A stretch of 64,000 bases of DNA from Calliopum simillimum. Taxonomy: Eukaryota > Arthropoda > Insecta > Diptera > Lauxaniidae. Position 1 is the stretch's first letter. The number at the start of each line of letters is the position of its first letter. The stretch lies in assembly GCA_951812925.1 (NCBI GenBank), contig OX638370.1, positions 107,150,897-107,214,896 of the forward strand, read 5' to 3'. A program made the position numbers and the translations under genes. The notes beneath the pieces are model-generated. The model had not been told where the DNA came from. It did no database searches and saw only the letters and a program-made list of their open reading frames with translations. Below, piece by piece: positions 24,514 through 36,937 of this stretch.

Positions 24514-25889
24514 ATTATATCATATGCTAAAATTTACCAAATTTTTTTCCCTATACTGTTTTCTCTAAGAGTGATGTGGAACAATTTTCGAATAGGTACC
24601 TTCAAAAAAATTATTTGCTTTAAATTTAAAAAAAAAAAAAAAAATTATTTTTAAAATATAATTTTTTTTCAGTGTACCCTATTTTTATTTTGCTTTAAGT
24701 AGAGTTTTTTTGATTCTCTATTTATATTTGCCCGCATTATCAGTGATTTTTTTTTTTTTTGTTTTTTTTTTTTTTTTTTGTACATGTATTTTTATCTATT
24801 GCTTTGTATTTTTAGCTCAAATGTGACAAGCTTGATGGAGCTTGATCGATTCGCAATAAAGTAAGGCCTATTCAAATAAGAAACATTTAATTTAAACATA
24901 CAGAAGTGGGCAATATAATAAAGGTAATTTTTGTGGAATGGAATAGAATTCTTAAAATGGTAATAACTCAAATAAATTATTATGAACAGCTTAAACAAAA
25001 TAATCACTAAAAATCAGTACATACATACTAACACATTTCCTCACACAGATAATTCACACAAAATTTCAATGTTTCACGCTGATACCAAATAATTGAAATT
25101 TTTTCAAATGCACATACGCCATACATTCAAACAGAGTTGCCCACCGCAGCAGAAGCATAAACAAATGTGCGTATAATTTATATTGCATACACAAATGTTC
25201 AGTAATTGATAGCATATTTCAACAGTTTTATCTAATAACGATAAGTTTATAAAATAACAAAAACAAAAAACAAAAAACAAAATTTTAATTAAAATACGGG
25301 AGCTGTTTGTTTACAAATTAATGCGCCAATAAATTAAAAGAGAGCTTTCACACCGCACTCGCCACATTTTTCATTCATATTTTACGTACTTAGTACTTAT
25401 GAATAGAATATGGTGTTTCATTTATAGAACAAAATTATGTGACTTATTTATGTGAAGTTTATTAATTAATAACAAAAACGTGATGCATACTTTTGGGCCG
25501 AGAGTAATAACTGTAATAAATATTTTTAGTAACTTAACAAATGGTACACGGTGTTGATAGATAATATTCATTCAGCTTTAATAAAAGGTAAACAAATTCA
25601 ATCCCAAGATATGTATGTAAGTGTTATCACTAGTCTGCTGCCAGCTTTATGAAATAACTGCTTAGGATTGCTAAATATTTTTATAAACGAAACTGTACAG
25701 AATTCAATTATTTTGCTTTTTTCTGGGACAACCCAGGAAAAACTTGTGATATGTAACACGTTTGTCAGACCCATGATTTACTTTCCAGATATCAAAATAA
25801 AGTATTTTTATTCTACTAAATAAATGACAAAATTCTGAAGCAACTGACATCATTCGAATTAAAAAATAGTTGAAATCTAGTCAAAATTC
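24514..25889. other. AT-rich stretch without a gene
   Basis: Contains a long T run at about 24748-24779. No repeats or coding homology recognised. Confidence 0.5.
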
Positions 25890-26475
25890 ATTCTGTTCTG
25901 CTTAATCTCATGTTGGAGAGATCTTTCCTAACTGGACAGTTTCCCGTGAGTAATCCTGTAACTGTCCGTAGACCTTTCTTGTTCCGCATGAGTAACTTTT
26001 TTGTCCTTTGTTTGGAAACCCTTAAGCGTGAATGACTTTGGTTGTCTTTTGCCCAGGATGTCGTCCCAGCCTTTTTATCTTGGCAAGTGCTTAAATTTTA
26101 TAAAATTCCAAGGCGGTATAGGTTGTGTTGATGATCCATTCCTAGCGAGCTCATCTGCAGTTTCATTAATCTCAATTTCACTATTTCTAGATACCCAAAT
26201 GAGATGAACGTTAGTTCTGGAGGCGAGTCTGATTAGAAGTTGAAGACATTCCTAAACTAATATCTATCTAATTTTGAAGAACTTTAAGGCTAAAATTGCC
26301 GCTTTTCTTTTGATAGAATATAAATGTTTGTTCCTTCTATCATATGCTATCATAATAATAAAAAAAAAGTTTTCTCTCAGGCAAAGCTCAATTGCATGCA
26401 CCTGAAACACTGTGTTTTCATGGCTTATGAAATATATTTTTATACAGCCTGATCTAGTATACAACAGTGCCATCT
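25890..26475 (-). pseudogene. LINE ORF2 relic: RNase H C-terminus and downstream region
   Basis: On the minus strand, VHLIWVSRNSEIEINETADE followed by LARNGSS matches the C-terminal end of the RNase H domain of LINE ORF2. The family pattern is WVPGHxGxxGNExAD, where the histidine and aspartate are catalytic; here PGH has become SRN, so the domain is dead. Downstream, in another frame, LRTVTGLLTGNCPVRKDLSN matches the LTGHC block that follows RNase H in jockey/I/R1-type elements. Stops (for example in HLPR-stop-KGWDD) and a frameshift are visible. The reverse transcriptase is absent. Confidence 0.8.
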
Positions 26476-26734
26476 CCCACGTTCATTTTAGAGTAGCACA
26501 GTGGACCAAAAGTGTGTTTTTTATATAATAATTTTGCCCGCTTGGGGACAAATTGTAGAAAGATTTCAATGACGGGGGTTTATTGACAATTGAACAAGGA
26601 AAATCATAAGCCACCGCTCATTTAACAAATCTTCGTTTTTATCCCTGCTCTGGAGGCTCAATCCCGATAAATTGTTGGCGGAAAATAAACAAAAATTCAT
26701 GATTTTTTTTTAATGGGTAGATACTTATATTGCT

Positions 26735-27262
26735 CATATGCGAAATACCACATGCTCCCAGGATAATGTTGCGGAATATGCAAACCGCAAAAATATACGC
26801 GCGGCACTTTTTAAAAAGATGTCGAAAAACGGTACACTTGAAAAAAACCACAACAAACCAAAACAAAAAATAGTCAGTTTCGATGAAATTGTCGGTGCTG
26901 AATCTGAATCCAGTCTCGAAATTGTTCTATCGAGTTTAGTTTTTGAGATATTCTAATCCAAAAGTTCAAAAGACGATTTTTGAGGTTATATAGAGGACGC
27001 ACGAAATACTTAGTTTTGATCTTTTCTTTTAAATCCAACACTAAGTACTATTTTTTGTCTTCAAAATATGCTATGAATTGGTCTTGAATTATTTTTTTTT
27101 TTTAAGTTATGACCATTTGAAAAGGACACCATGGAGTGAAAAATCCTATGAGAATCTACTTACGCAGGATTTTGCGGTTTGAGTATTTCAACTCTAGATG
27201 CATTCCATAATATTATCCTTTAAAATAATCGCATGTGGTATTTCGCATTATTTAAACGTTTT
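26735..27262. repeat. degenerate inverted repeat
   Basis: TGCGAAATACCACATG with AGGATAATGTTG and CAAACCGCAAAA on the left matches, inverted, CATGTGGTATTTCGCA, AATATTATCCT and TTTTGCGGTTTGAG on the right. The middle (about 26880-26960) has GCTCTATC/GAGATATTCTAA-type blocks shared with the 63-kb palindrome family. Ends were not defined. Confidence 0.6.
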
Positions 27263-29900
27263 AAAACCCACCGTGCGAGGTACACTGTGATATTTATTTT
27301 TTCAAAATTACCTTGTTCGAGATACTAAAAATCTATTAAAAAAATCGTCCTCCTCGAAAGTAATACTTTTGATATCTACTTAAAATTAAGAACATTTTTA
27401 ATCGAATTTTTAAATAAAAATATTTTTGTGTTGCTTCCATATTTTTTTCAACTAAGCACACTCTTATGTATGCATAATATGCGACAACACTAAAGTTTTA
27501 AGAGCACTACGAATTGAGGCGATCAATATGAGGCTTTTTTTTTGCCGCCACCATAATTTAAACCTTTAATACATAAGTAAAGAGCCTAAAAATATGCCAT
27601 GAGTTTCTATACTTTATTGTGTATTATTATGCTTTTTCTAGTACAAAATATAAAAACTTTAGAACATACTTTTAGGCACTTTTTTTTTTTTTTGCTTATG
27701 GCGAAAAGCATTGCCACTGCAATAATTTGCTAGAAAATGAATTTCAATTTGGTGCTATATAATTATATTTTTAAATAAATACATATTTTGTTACATACTT
27801 GTATAAAAAAATAAAAATTAGTTAAGTAATTTTCATATAGAAATAAAAAAAAAAATATTAAAAACAAAATTTAAATTTTCTAAATTGCTTTTAATTAAAT
27901 ACCACACAATAAAGGATGCTTTTAACTACATAATAGCTAAGAAGACTAAACGCTAAAAATTTATTAAGCTTAAAATGAACTTATCAAATCAGAAGTTAAG
28001 TACAAGTTCCAATATAAGTATCAGTTACAAAAACTAATAGCAACTATTATTTTATATAAAAGAAAAAAAAAATCAAATTAAAACTGTAGTCAACATTTTG
28101 GCAACGAAACAGCGCCATTAAATGTGAAAATAAAAGTAAAATCTAAAATTACATCAGAGTAGTTGCCAACTTAAACGGAAATTAAGTTTTTTGCACTCAT
28201 ATGTATGGACGCAGTAGGTGGAAGTGGAAAAAAAGTACTCAGATAAGCAGCAGCAATAGCAGTAAAACTAAGCGTGCCTAAAAGTAGGCAATCTAATTTT
28301 TCAAACAGTTAGAAAAAAACTCAACGAAATCAAAATAAAAGCAGTGTTTGGCAGTTAGTCAAGTTGCGAGTTAAAGTTACAAAGTGGTAGTAAGTTGGCA
28401 AGGAATTGAAGAATTTTTTGGCAGGAAGAGAAAAAGGAAATATGAAAACATAGTAAGTGGAGAGTATGAAAAGGAAAAGTGATCAAGTAAAAGGAGCAAA
28501 GGAAGTTGATGGATGTATAGGAAAATAATTGCTAAATTGTTCTTATGGTTTCATTCATAGCTTACCGGTTTTGCTTTTGGCTTTTGTTTTGCTTGACGCT
28601 TCTGCTTCAACATATTCCAATGGACCGCTGAATTTAATCGCGGAATTTTTTCTGTTTTTTTTGTTGCAGCTTTTCTTCTCTGTCGTTCTATATATACTAT
28701 ATAAGTTGGTAAAGTTTTCTTTCTTTCTATAAATTTCAATAAATGTTGGCTTAAGGTAACCAGCAGCAGCAGCAGCTTTGTTGCCTTAGTTTACTTAAGC
28801 GTTGCCACGTATTTATGTTGCACTTGACAATGGATAACGATGAGACGATGACAACGATGGTGATGGCAACAACAACAACAGCGGCGACTGTAGACGTTTT
28901 AACTTTTCTCAGCTGACAGTCTAAGTGAATTCAAATAAAATGACAGTTTGTGGGGGACGGTTAACAAAAATCAGCAAGGGCGAAAAAAAAATGAAAAAGA
29001 AAGTTTATGTAGATGCAGCTTTTTTGTAGCATTTTTTCTTGATTTTTTGCTAAAGGCTTTTTACTACATTTTCTGCAGCCAAGGGTTTGCGCTGTCATAA
29101 TCACAAAAAGGCGGAATTATCAAGATATTATCCTTCACTTCAAAGAAGCAAGAAAACTAGCCTTTTGTGGTTTCAAGGTTAAGCAAAGAAATTTCAAATA
29201 GTTTCATGCAAAAGTTAGGGAGCGATTAAACTTATTGCCTTACGTTTTTTATAAGTAAGAAAAGTAGTTTATGGTTTGTAATGGCTTTAAAGTTTCAAAG
29301 CCAGTACTTAGAACCATTTATTTAATCCAGTTTTTTATGATGTCAACTACGAAGAAGTGAAAGTCGTTTAACTAAATTATTTATAAAAAAAATTTTTCGC
29401 TTTAGTTAATCATAATTATGATGAAAAGTACAAACTGAAGGAAGTAGTTTTTACACAAGCTGGCACAAGCAAAAGCAATGTCATAATGTGAATTAGCTGC
29501 CATTTTGTTAGAAATGAAAAAAACTGGCTTTGTCTTTATAGAAAGTTTACGTTAAAATTCAAAATTAATAAGATTTAGTTGTAAAGATTAAATTTGTGAT
29601 CCTTTCTAACTGATGCGCCAAATTGCTTCATTAAAGGCTTTCAAGACTTGAAAGATTTAATTCTTTATCATATCAGCATAAGTGTAAAAGCAAAATAAAT
29701 AATAAGTTTTCGCAAAAATTATGCCAGATTCATATTATGACATTTTTTTTTGTCCTTTAACCCCTGTTACGTAGGGTGTCTCAAAAGTTTCGAGAATGTA
29801 GTAACTGCACTGTTTTCCAATCCAAATCCTTATGACAGTTAAAAAGTTTGACATTATTGAAATGAATCTTTTTTGGCTGCATTAGTTGTAAAATTTCAAA
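27263..29900. other. AT-rich stretch without a recognised gene
   Basis: It has CAG/CAA triplet runs near 28760-28885 and TTTTTTTTTT tracts. A minus-strand promoter-like patch is listed separately. A 12-13-bp CGACACTTTTTTT unit is repeated about three times at 29906-29940. Confidence 0.45.
28570..28940 (-). promoter_or_regulatory. possible minus-strand first exon
   Basis: On the minus strand a CTTAGACTGTCAGCTGAG start-like site is followed by GTTGTTGTTGTTGCC and GCTGCTGCTGCTGG runs. Then comes a basic 62-codon frame (28551-28739) that meets AAACCGGTAAGC, a strong splice-donor match at about 28565-28573. There is no homology, so this is only a candidate. Confidence 0.2.
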
Positions 29901-29949
29901 GCAGCGACACTTTTTTTCGACACTTTTTTTCGACACTTTTTGGATACAC

Positions 29950-30573
29950 TTTTTGGTACATCCCGATATTTTTCGCTATTTTGACAAAATTTCATATTTC
30001 ATATTGATAGTTTCCTGAGGCCTCCAAAGGTCACTCGAAGGCTTCATAATTAAAACGAAGTATATGTAGTGGTATATTAGAAAGTAAACATCCAAGACGG
30101 ATAATCAACTAGCCTTAACTGATAGTTTTCTGGGACACTCGAAGATAAACCGAAGGCTTATTGGTCGAAACGAAGAATGTCACTAGAAAGATTCGTAGTT
30201 AAAATGAATAATTTCTTGGTATACATGAGGGAAAACGTATATGGCGTACATTGAACAAGCTTTAATTGTTTCGTTTCCTGGGACACCCAAAGGTTTATGA
30301 AGATCATCCGAAGTATTCATAGTCAACACGAAGATTACCTGGATACACTAGAGAAAAAAAAGCTATGACGGAGTGTCAAAAAGCTTTAATTGATCAATTT
30401 TTTCTGACATCCGAAGGTTTCATAGTCAAAATGAATAATATCTAGGTATACTAGACGGATAACATCTATGGCGGACTATCAACAAGCTTTAATTGATTTA
30501 TTTTCTGAAACACCCGAAGATTTTCGAAGGTCACCACAAGGCTTCATAGTCAAAACGAAGAATATTATTATTA
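29950..30573. repeat. degenerate ~100-150-bp tandem array, left part
   Basis: Units share TTTCCTGGGACACCCGAAGG, GGCTTCATAGTCAAAACGAA, a TAGGTATACTAGA-like site and TATGGCGGACTATCAACAAG. Recognisable starts lie near 30008, 30127, 30277, 30402 and 30502. Open frames through it, such as 30468-30668, reflect the repeat and have no homology. Confidence 0.7.
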
Positions 30574-31543
30574 GTATTATTCGTCAGATTTCCACTTTAA
30601 AATTTGAGTTTAGTTTAAAAATTTTTCAATGGTTTTCTATTAAAAATGATCGAGTACGTATTTTTTAATTTTTCGTTTTGGTAAAAATTGACAAAGTTAG
30701 ATTTTTAAAATTTTCATGATTTGGGAAAACATTTCTTTTTTTGTAAAGAATTTATCTCAGAAACTATTAGATATAGAGAAAAAGTGATCATATTGTAAAA
30801 TGTAGAAAACTAATATATAAAAAAAATTATTTTACCTGAAATTAATGATAGCAAACTTTAAACAAATTTGATTTTTTTTGATGTTAATGTCTTTTTATAT
30901 TGCTTGATTTTTTAATATAAATTCTCTATTTAATTTTGTTTAATTATCCGTTAAATTCAGAGTGAAACTCTTATTACTCCTTGATATATTCCGACTTTTC
31001 GAACACAAAGTCATCATATCTCATCTAAGAGAAAACGTAATATGATTTGATTTACTTGATTGATTGCTCTTACTCTACAAATGCCATCGTTGTGTAGAAT
31101 CAAGTAAATCAAATCATATTACGCTTTCTCTTAGATGAAATCGGATGACTTTATGTTCGAAAAATCTGGATATATCAAAAAGTAATACGAGTTTCACTCT
31201 AAACTTAATAGATAATTAAACAAAATTGATTATAGAATTTGTCCTAAAAAATTAAGCAAAATAATAAGACATTATAATTTTTTTTACATATTTCAAAAAC
31301 TCGGTTAGTTATCTACATTTTACATTATAATCACTTTTTCCCTATATCTCATAGTTTTCGAGGTAAATGCAATACAAAAAAAAAAATTTTCCCAAACCAT
31401 GAAAATTTAAAAAATCATAACTTTGTCAATTTTCACCAAAATGAAAAATTAAAAAATACGTACTCGATCACTTTCCACAGAGAATCATTAAAAAATTGTA
31501 AAACTAAATTCAATTTTTAAAGTGTAAAACTGACGAATAATAA
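30574..31543. repeat. fold-back repeat, ~970 bp, inserted in the tandem array
   Basis: The outer ends are TATTATTCGTCAG and its complement CTGACGAATAATA. The arms of about 450-480 bp pair through GATCGAGTACGTATTTTTTA, TTGACAAAGTTA, GTGAAACTC and a strong inner block AATCATATTACG around a centre near 31060. The tandem array resumes on its right at about 31545. It has no coding capacity. Confidence 0.8.
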
Positions 31544-31650
31544 GTACCCCATATACTATACACGAGAGTGCACATTTATGGCGGAGCCTTAAATGAATAT
31601 TTCCTGGGACATCCGAATATTTTGACAAATGATATTGCCATTTCAATCAC
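31544..31650. repeat. tandem array, right remnant
   Basis: CCCCATATACTATACACGAG, TTTATGGCGGAGCCTTAA and TTTCCTGGGACATCCGAAT continue the unit seen left of the fold-back. Confidence 0.6.
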
Positions 31651-31653
31651 TAA

Positions 31654-31990
31654 TAGGCTAGACAGGCGACAGCCTAAATCCAGATTATAAACGTAATAAT
31701 GCAAATCTTTTTATTGCATGATTTTAGGCATTTTTTAAATGTGTACATATTTCATAGACATTGACTAAAGGAAAATTTCCCAATTCAGTGGCCAAAAAGT
31801 TCTAAAACATCAAAAACAAGATTAATAGTGAAATAAGCATCAGAAAAGCTTATTAGAATTTTTTGGCTACTGAATTGGAAAATTCTCTTTCTACGAAATA
31901 TGTAATTAAAAAATGCCTAAAAACATGCAATGAAAAGATTCGCATTATTACGTCTATAATCAGAATTTAAGTTGTCGTTTGTCTAGCCTA
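31654..31990. mobile_element. PIF/Harbinger-type MITE, copy 4 (complete)
   Basis: 337 bp, with ends TAGGCTAGACAGGCGAC and the complement of TAGGCTAGACAAACGAC. It is flanked by TAA at 31651-31653 and 31991-31993. Its termini differ from copies 3 and 5 (TAGGCTAG instead of TGCCCCAG), but its body is the same palindrome. Confidence 0.88.
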
Positions 31991-31993
31991 TAA

Positions 31994-33979
31994 GATGTTT
32001 AAAAAATACTGCTTTGTTGGGAAAAATGTTGCAAATGGTCGAGGTTGAGTGGTTGAGGCATTTAAAACTCATGTTTCAGAACTATCTATCATATTTGGAC
32101 TGGTCAAAGAGCGTTGATAAATGGTTTGACCACATGCAAAATTACATAAGTAGATGTTAGAAGCGAATATTTTGAAAAACAATAAAGCTATTTTTGTAGA
32201 TAAACTTCAGTTTTTGATTAACTTTTCTCGAAACTTTTAAGCCAGTCCTCGTACTTCTAACTTTTAATGTACCGCTTTTGAGTAAAAAGCTAATAATATT
32301 TTTTTTCTTAACTTACACTCATATTTCCACTGCCGAACTTGATTTGTTGTTATATATCACATTGATTTTTTATTGCACTTTAAAAACACACTCCAGATTT
32401 TGTTCACAATTTAATCCTTATTTAAACCTTCGACTTAGCACATTTGGTGATTTGTCACTTTTTAAATCCCAAAAATTAAAAAATCACGCTGGGATAAACA
32501 TAACATGACAATAAGATGGATGAATTGCATGACTTCAAAAAAACACACACCACACTCAAAATAAAGAAGGACGTTGTGAACGCCATTGGCATTGGCACTC
32601 GCACTTGAAAAATGTCGCCTGTAATTTATTAAAGCATATTTTTTGGCGTACAGACAGCACACACTTGTTGTGATTTACAGAGATTTTTTTGATGGGTTTT
32701 TTTTTAATGTAAAAATGAAAACGCATATTGACAGCACAAACTGACTTACAGAGAATGGACGTTTTGGTGTTTAAAAATAGTTTTGCTTTTTTTTTTTGGT
32801 TAATCCTACACCAATTAGTAGTGGCGTTTAAAAATAAATAATGATGAATGTTTAAAATGAAAAGATATATATAAAAATTGTACCTTCTTTTGCTTCTTTA
32901 TTGAGACCGCACGTGAACATTGATGGTAAACTTGCGCATGGTTTATGGTAAATTTTCCCAACATGGATTTGCTTTAATTTTGGTACAGGGGCCTTAGGCG
33001 AAAAATTTCAAATGTTCGAGGGAGATGTGTTATTGTCGTCAACGTTGTTCGATATCTGCAAGTAGAGAAAGGAAATTTGTGTTATTTCGAGTGCCTTGCG
33101 GATACGATATATGTAAATTTTATGTTTTAATTGTACAGAAATTCAAAAGTATTAATAATTTAATTGCTTAGTATTTTATAATATAAAATTAATTTTATTA
33201 TTTTCTTATAATTAAAATAAATGGAGTTTTAAGCAGCATAAAATAGTTTCATTTTAAGGCTTTTTCTAATTAGAATGTTTATTATCTTTTACCACAATAA
33301 TTAATAATGATGATGAATACTGCTATTGACTTTCATTCATTCATTCATTCATATTGCCAAACAAAAACAACCACATGCGGCTTATGCAAAAGTTACAACG
33401 TCAATTTCAGTCTTGCCTTGACAGAAAATCCTTATTGCCATCAATGAAATTTGATGGCTAATGAAAAAATATGCACTAAGAGAAAAATTGTGTCGAAACA
33501 CACATAAATGGAAACCTTAAATTTGGGTGTTAGTCAGCACTATAGTTATAAGTGCATAAAGATAGAACTATGTTTCTTAAAACCTTGACCTATCACTAAA
33601 TATTTTGACTCCGGTAAAAATTTTATGTGGGGTTGGTTATTTTTTTGGGCAAAAACACACAAAACATTTTTGTTTGGCACAAAGACCAGAAAAAAACACA
33701 AATAGGATGTCAAAAATGTAAAAATGCTGCATAAGAAGATTTTCGAAATTTACTCATTGGCTCAGGATATTGATTTTAGAAACAGTCATAATTTTCCAAT
33801 TTCAAGCATCACACCCATTTAACATATATCCTGAAAGTATGTAACTTTACTTTTATATTTTCACTTTACTTCGCTTTAGATGTTGACAAAGTTCAACATC
33901 ATGTTGTCTTGCTTCAGATTTCACAAATAAAACAGCATACTTTCAGGCTGTATATTAAAAGTTTGATGGTCGTCCCACC
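31994..33979. other. AT-rich stretch without a recognised gene
   Basis: Nothing with homology. On the minus strand, about 33063 down to 32884 is framed by TTTCTCTACTTGCAG, a good acceptor, and AAGAAGGTACAA, a possible donor. No reading frame is open across it, so it could at most be an untranslated exon. Confidence 0.4.
33337..33352. repeat. short ATTC microsatellite
   Basis: Four units of TTCA/ATTC. Confidence 0.6.
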
Positions 33980-33982
33980 TTA

Positions 33983-34325
33983 TGCCCCAGATAGACGACA
34001 GCTTAAATCTAGATTATACACGTAATAATGCGAATCTTTTTACTGTATGATTTTAGGCATTTTTTAAATACATATTTCATAGACATTGACTAAAAGAAAA
34101 TTTCCCAATTCAGGGGCCAAAAAATTCTAAAACATCAAAAATAAGTTTAATAGGGAGTTAAGCATCAGAAAAGCTAATTAGAACTTTTTGGATCGTGAAT
34201 TGGGAAATTTTCTTTAAGTCAATGTCTATGAAATGTGTATTTCAAAAATGCCTAAAATCATGTAATAAAAAGATTTACATTATTATGTCTATAATCTAGA
34301 TTTAAGCTGTCGTCTGTCTGGGGAA
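33983..34325. mobile_element. PIF/Harbinger-type MITE, copy 5 (complete)
   Basis: 343 bp, with ends TGCCCCAGATAGACGACAGC and the complement of TTCCCCAGACAGACGACAGC. It is flanked by TTA at 33980-33982 and 34326-34328. It is palindromic throughout and has no gene. Confidence 0.88.
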
Positions 34326-34328
34326 TTA

Positions 34329-35584
34329 TAGTGCATACACAAAAGCCATTTCCAAAATAATACTGTCATACTGTCGTAGTTACTAATGGTATCAAAATGA
34401 ACATCATTTATAACCCTCCCCTACTTTAACAGATATTTTTCTTAGTGTATATGTAATACCCTCAATGCCACAGTGTCACGCTTGAGTACGCAATTCAATT
34501 GAAATTTGCAGGATTTCGGCAGCAGCAAGGCCAAACTTTGAAACCTTTAACGGTCGTTTATGGGTAAACAGGCTGAGTTTTAATGAGCCAATGCGGTTAA
34601 TGTTGCGTTAAAATACCGCGCGTACTCTTTTATGTAATAAACGCACGTAATAGTATTTCTTTGATTTAATTGTTTTTGGTCTGGTTACCTTTGTATTCTC
34701 TAGAAATGTGGCTATTTATGGTAACATAAATTAATTTTTGGTTAGTTTACGTTAATTAGTAATAAAATAAGGTATTATAAAATGTATATGGTATAAAGCA
34801 ACAAGTAATCCGCGTTGTTTGAATTTTACAGTTTATTATGATAAGCAATAAAAGCTAAGCTAAATACCTCAATTGCGAGAATACAATCAAAGAGTTTGAA
34901 AATTTTCCTTGTTTATTAGTGAAATTCAATATGTAAATAAATCATTAAAGTTATTAATTCAATTATGTTAACAATACTTAAAAATAAACGTATAATATTA
35001 GGTCTCATATTCCTCAATACCCTAAGGATCGCAAAACATGCTAGTAAACAACTTCATAAAATTGAAACTAACTGACTGTGACAAATTTGCCTGCTCCCTC
35101 CACATTCATAAAACTCATTTCAAATGCAACGAAACATCAGTGGCAAATAAAAAATGAAAAATGAATGAATGAACCATAGCCTCTGGGTGACTTTCTTTTG
35201 TTTTGCTCCTCTTTAGCATCAATACACAGCTGCTGGGGAATACTGAAATATACACTGTGCGGACCGTTATCAGGTCATACACTGAACAATATCTGACAGT
35301 AGCAAAACAAACCAAAAATAACAAGTGTGTTATTATATTTCATTCATACTGACAGGTCTGACTTGGCCTTCACATTGTTTTGATGCCCTCGGGATGTTGC
35401 CATACTTTATTAATTGAAATGGGGTTCTTAAGGAAATATTTAATTTTTAAAGGGTTGAAGTGTAAAGAAAGAAAATGATACATATCAATTCCATACTAAT
35501 GAAAAATTGCGAATATGATCGCTATGAGTAAAACTTAATGCATGCGCGTTAGTTTCATTTGCAAAATATCTTTTTGAAAACTTA
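34329..35584. other. AT-rich stretch without a gene
   Basis: No repeat or coding homology recognised. Confidence 0.5.
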
Positions 35585-36300
35585 GGTTAGAACAAGGGGG
35601 CGCTGCATCCCCCGTACTAAAAACACTTAAAATGCTCAACCTATTGCAGCTTTCGTTAATTAAGAATCTTGATACATTCACATATATTTAAGTTACAAAA
35701 AATCCTGCAGATAGGAAAGAGGAATTAAGAAGGGGTCGTTACATCCCCCATGCAAAAAATTGATAAAATGCAACTTTTTCCATCCAAAGCAGCTATGGTT
35801 AAAGAACTTGATACATTCTACACGTATATTTAGGTTACAAAGAATAATAGAGAAAGTGGGGGCTACGAGGGCGTTGCAACCCCCATTCAAAAAAAACACC
35901 TAAAATGCAATTTTTCCCAGTCTTCGTTAAGAAACTTAATACGTACACGTATATTTCATTTACAAAAAATCCTGCATAAATTGGATGGTCAGGGTGGCGT
36001 TGCACCCCCATACAAAAAACCTTAAATGCCTACTGCACTTATACTGCACTTTACTTGATTTATGAAACTAGATATTTGTATGCATATTTTATTTACAAAA
36101 TACCCTGGCATAAGCAAGGGGCACAGAAAAAGAGGAGTTGCATCCGTCATATCAAAGAAACCTTCAAATGCTATAATGCACCTAAAACTGCTATTAAAAA
36201 ATGCCTACGCGAATAGTAAGGAGGTTAGAGCAAAGGGCTATTGTACCCTCCCTACAAAAAACACTTAAAATGCATATACTCACACCTATTGCTGATATCT
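35585..36300. repeat. degenerate ~140-bp tandem array, left part
   Basis: About five units share GGCGTTGCAACCCCCATAC, AAAAACACTTAAAATGC, a TTAAGAACTTGATACATTC-like block and TTACAAAAAATCCTGCATA. The array is broken by the Tc1-like element at 36302 and resumes at 38082. Confidence 0.75.
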
Positions 36301-36424
36301 AAGGACTGCGTTCGATAAAATTGTCCCATACATTTTATCCAATAACTTGTTTTCAAATTACTCAATTCAAAATTTTTTTCGCAGTAGGCTTTGAAATGAA
36401 GGTACCAAAACTATGGTTTTCAAA

Positions 36425-36915
36425 TTTTGTCCCTGTATGTATGTATTCTCCTTTAACTCCTAAGAGGAGCATAGGGCCAATATGAAATCTCTCCATTTGT
36501 CACGATCCCTTGCGATGACTTTGATCTCTTGCCACGATTTTCCCGATTCTTGGATTTCCTTTTCCAACGACCTTTTCCAGTTGGTTTTGGGTCTACCACG
36601 TCCTCTACTGCCTTGTGGATTCCACTCAAGGGCCTGGCGACAAACTTCGCTGTGTGGTTTCCGGAGAGTGTGACCAATCCATCCCCATTTGCGCAGCTTG
36701 ATCTCGTTTGCTATAGCCTTCTGTTTGCATTTTTGATGTAGCTCGGCATTTGATATAGTGCGAGGCCACCAAACCTTTAGTATACGCCTTAAGCATTTGT
36801 TGACGAATACTTGCAGCTTGTTTGTTAGTTGTTCAGTAACAAGCCATGTTTCGCACCCATATAACAAAACCGATTTCACATTCGAATCAAAAATGCGCAC
36901 TCTCGTTTTGTCCCT
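36425..36915 (-). mobile_element. 5'-truncated LINE inserted in the Tc1-like element
   Basis: It is flanked by an exact 10-bp target duplication, TTTTGTCCCT, at 36425-36434 and 36906-36915. The inserted 471 bp is the 3' end of a LINE on the minus strand, ending in a short TACATACATAC-type tail at its 3' end rather than poly-A. Confidence 0.92.
36460..36900 (-). pseudogene. LINE ORF2 C-terminal fragment, frame still open
   Basis: The 146-codon frame is open and starts within the protein: VKSVLLYGCETW is the block after the reverse-transcriptase core, followed by LQVFVNKCLRRIL, ISNAELH, KWGWIGHTLRKP, ALEWNPQGSRGRGRPKTNW and a C-terminal DRDKWRDFILALCSS. The reverse transcriptase and endonuclease are missing by 5' truncation, so it cannot function. 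The open frame implies this is the youngest copy here; decayed relatives lie at 38460-38830, 44690-44800 and 56641-56760. The clade was not determined. Confidence 0.85.
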
Positions 36916-36937
36916 AGTCAGTCATATTTACTTGAAA

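Noticed and set aside
26500..27310. Possible hAT element with CAGTGGACC and GGTACACTG ends
   Set aside because: The ends resemble hAT termini, but the 8 bp outside them do not match, so only the internal inverted repeat is reported.
29772..29960. GGGTGTCTCAAAAGT as the end of a mariner-like element
   Set aside because: No complementary end was found nearby and the stretch holds no transposase.
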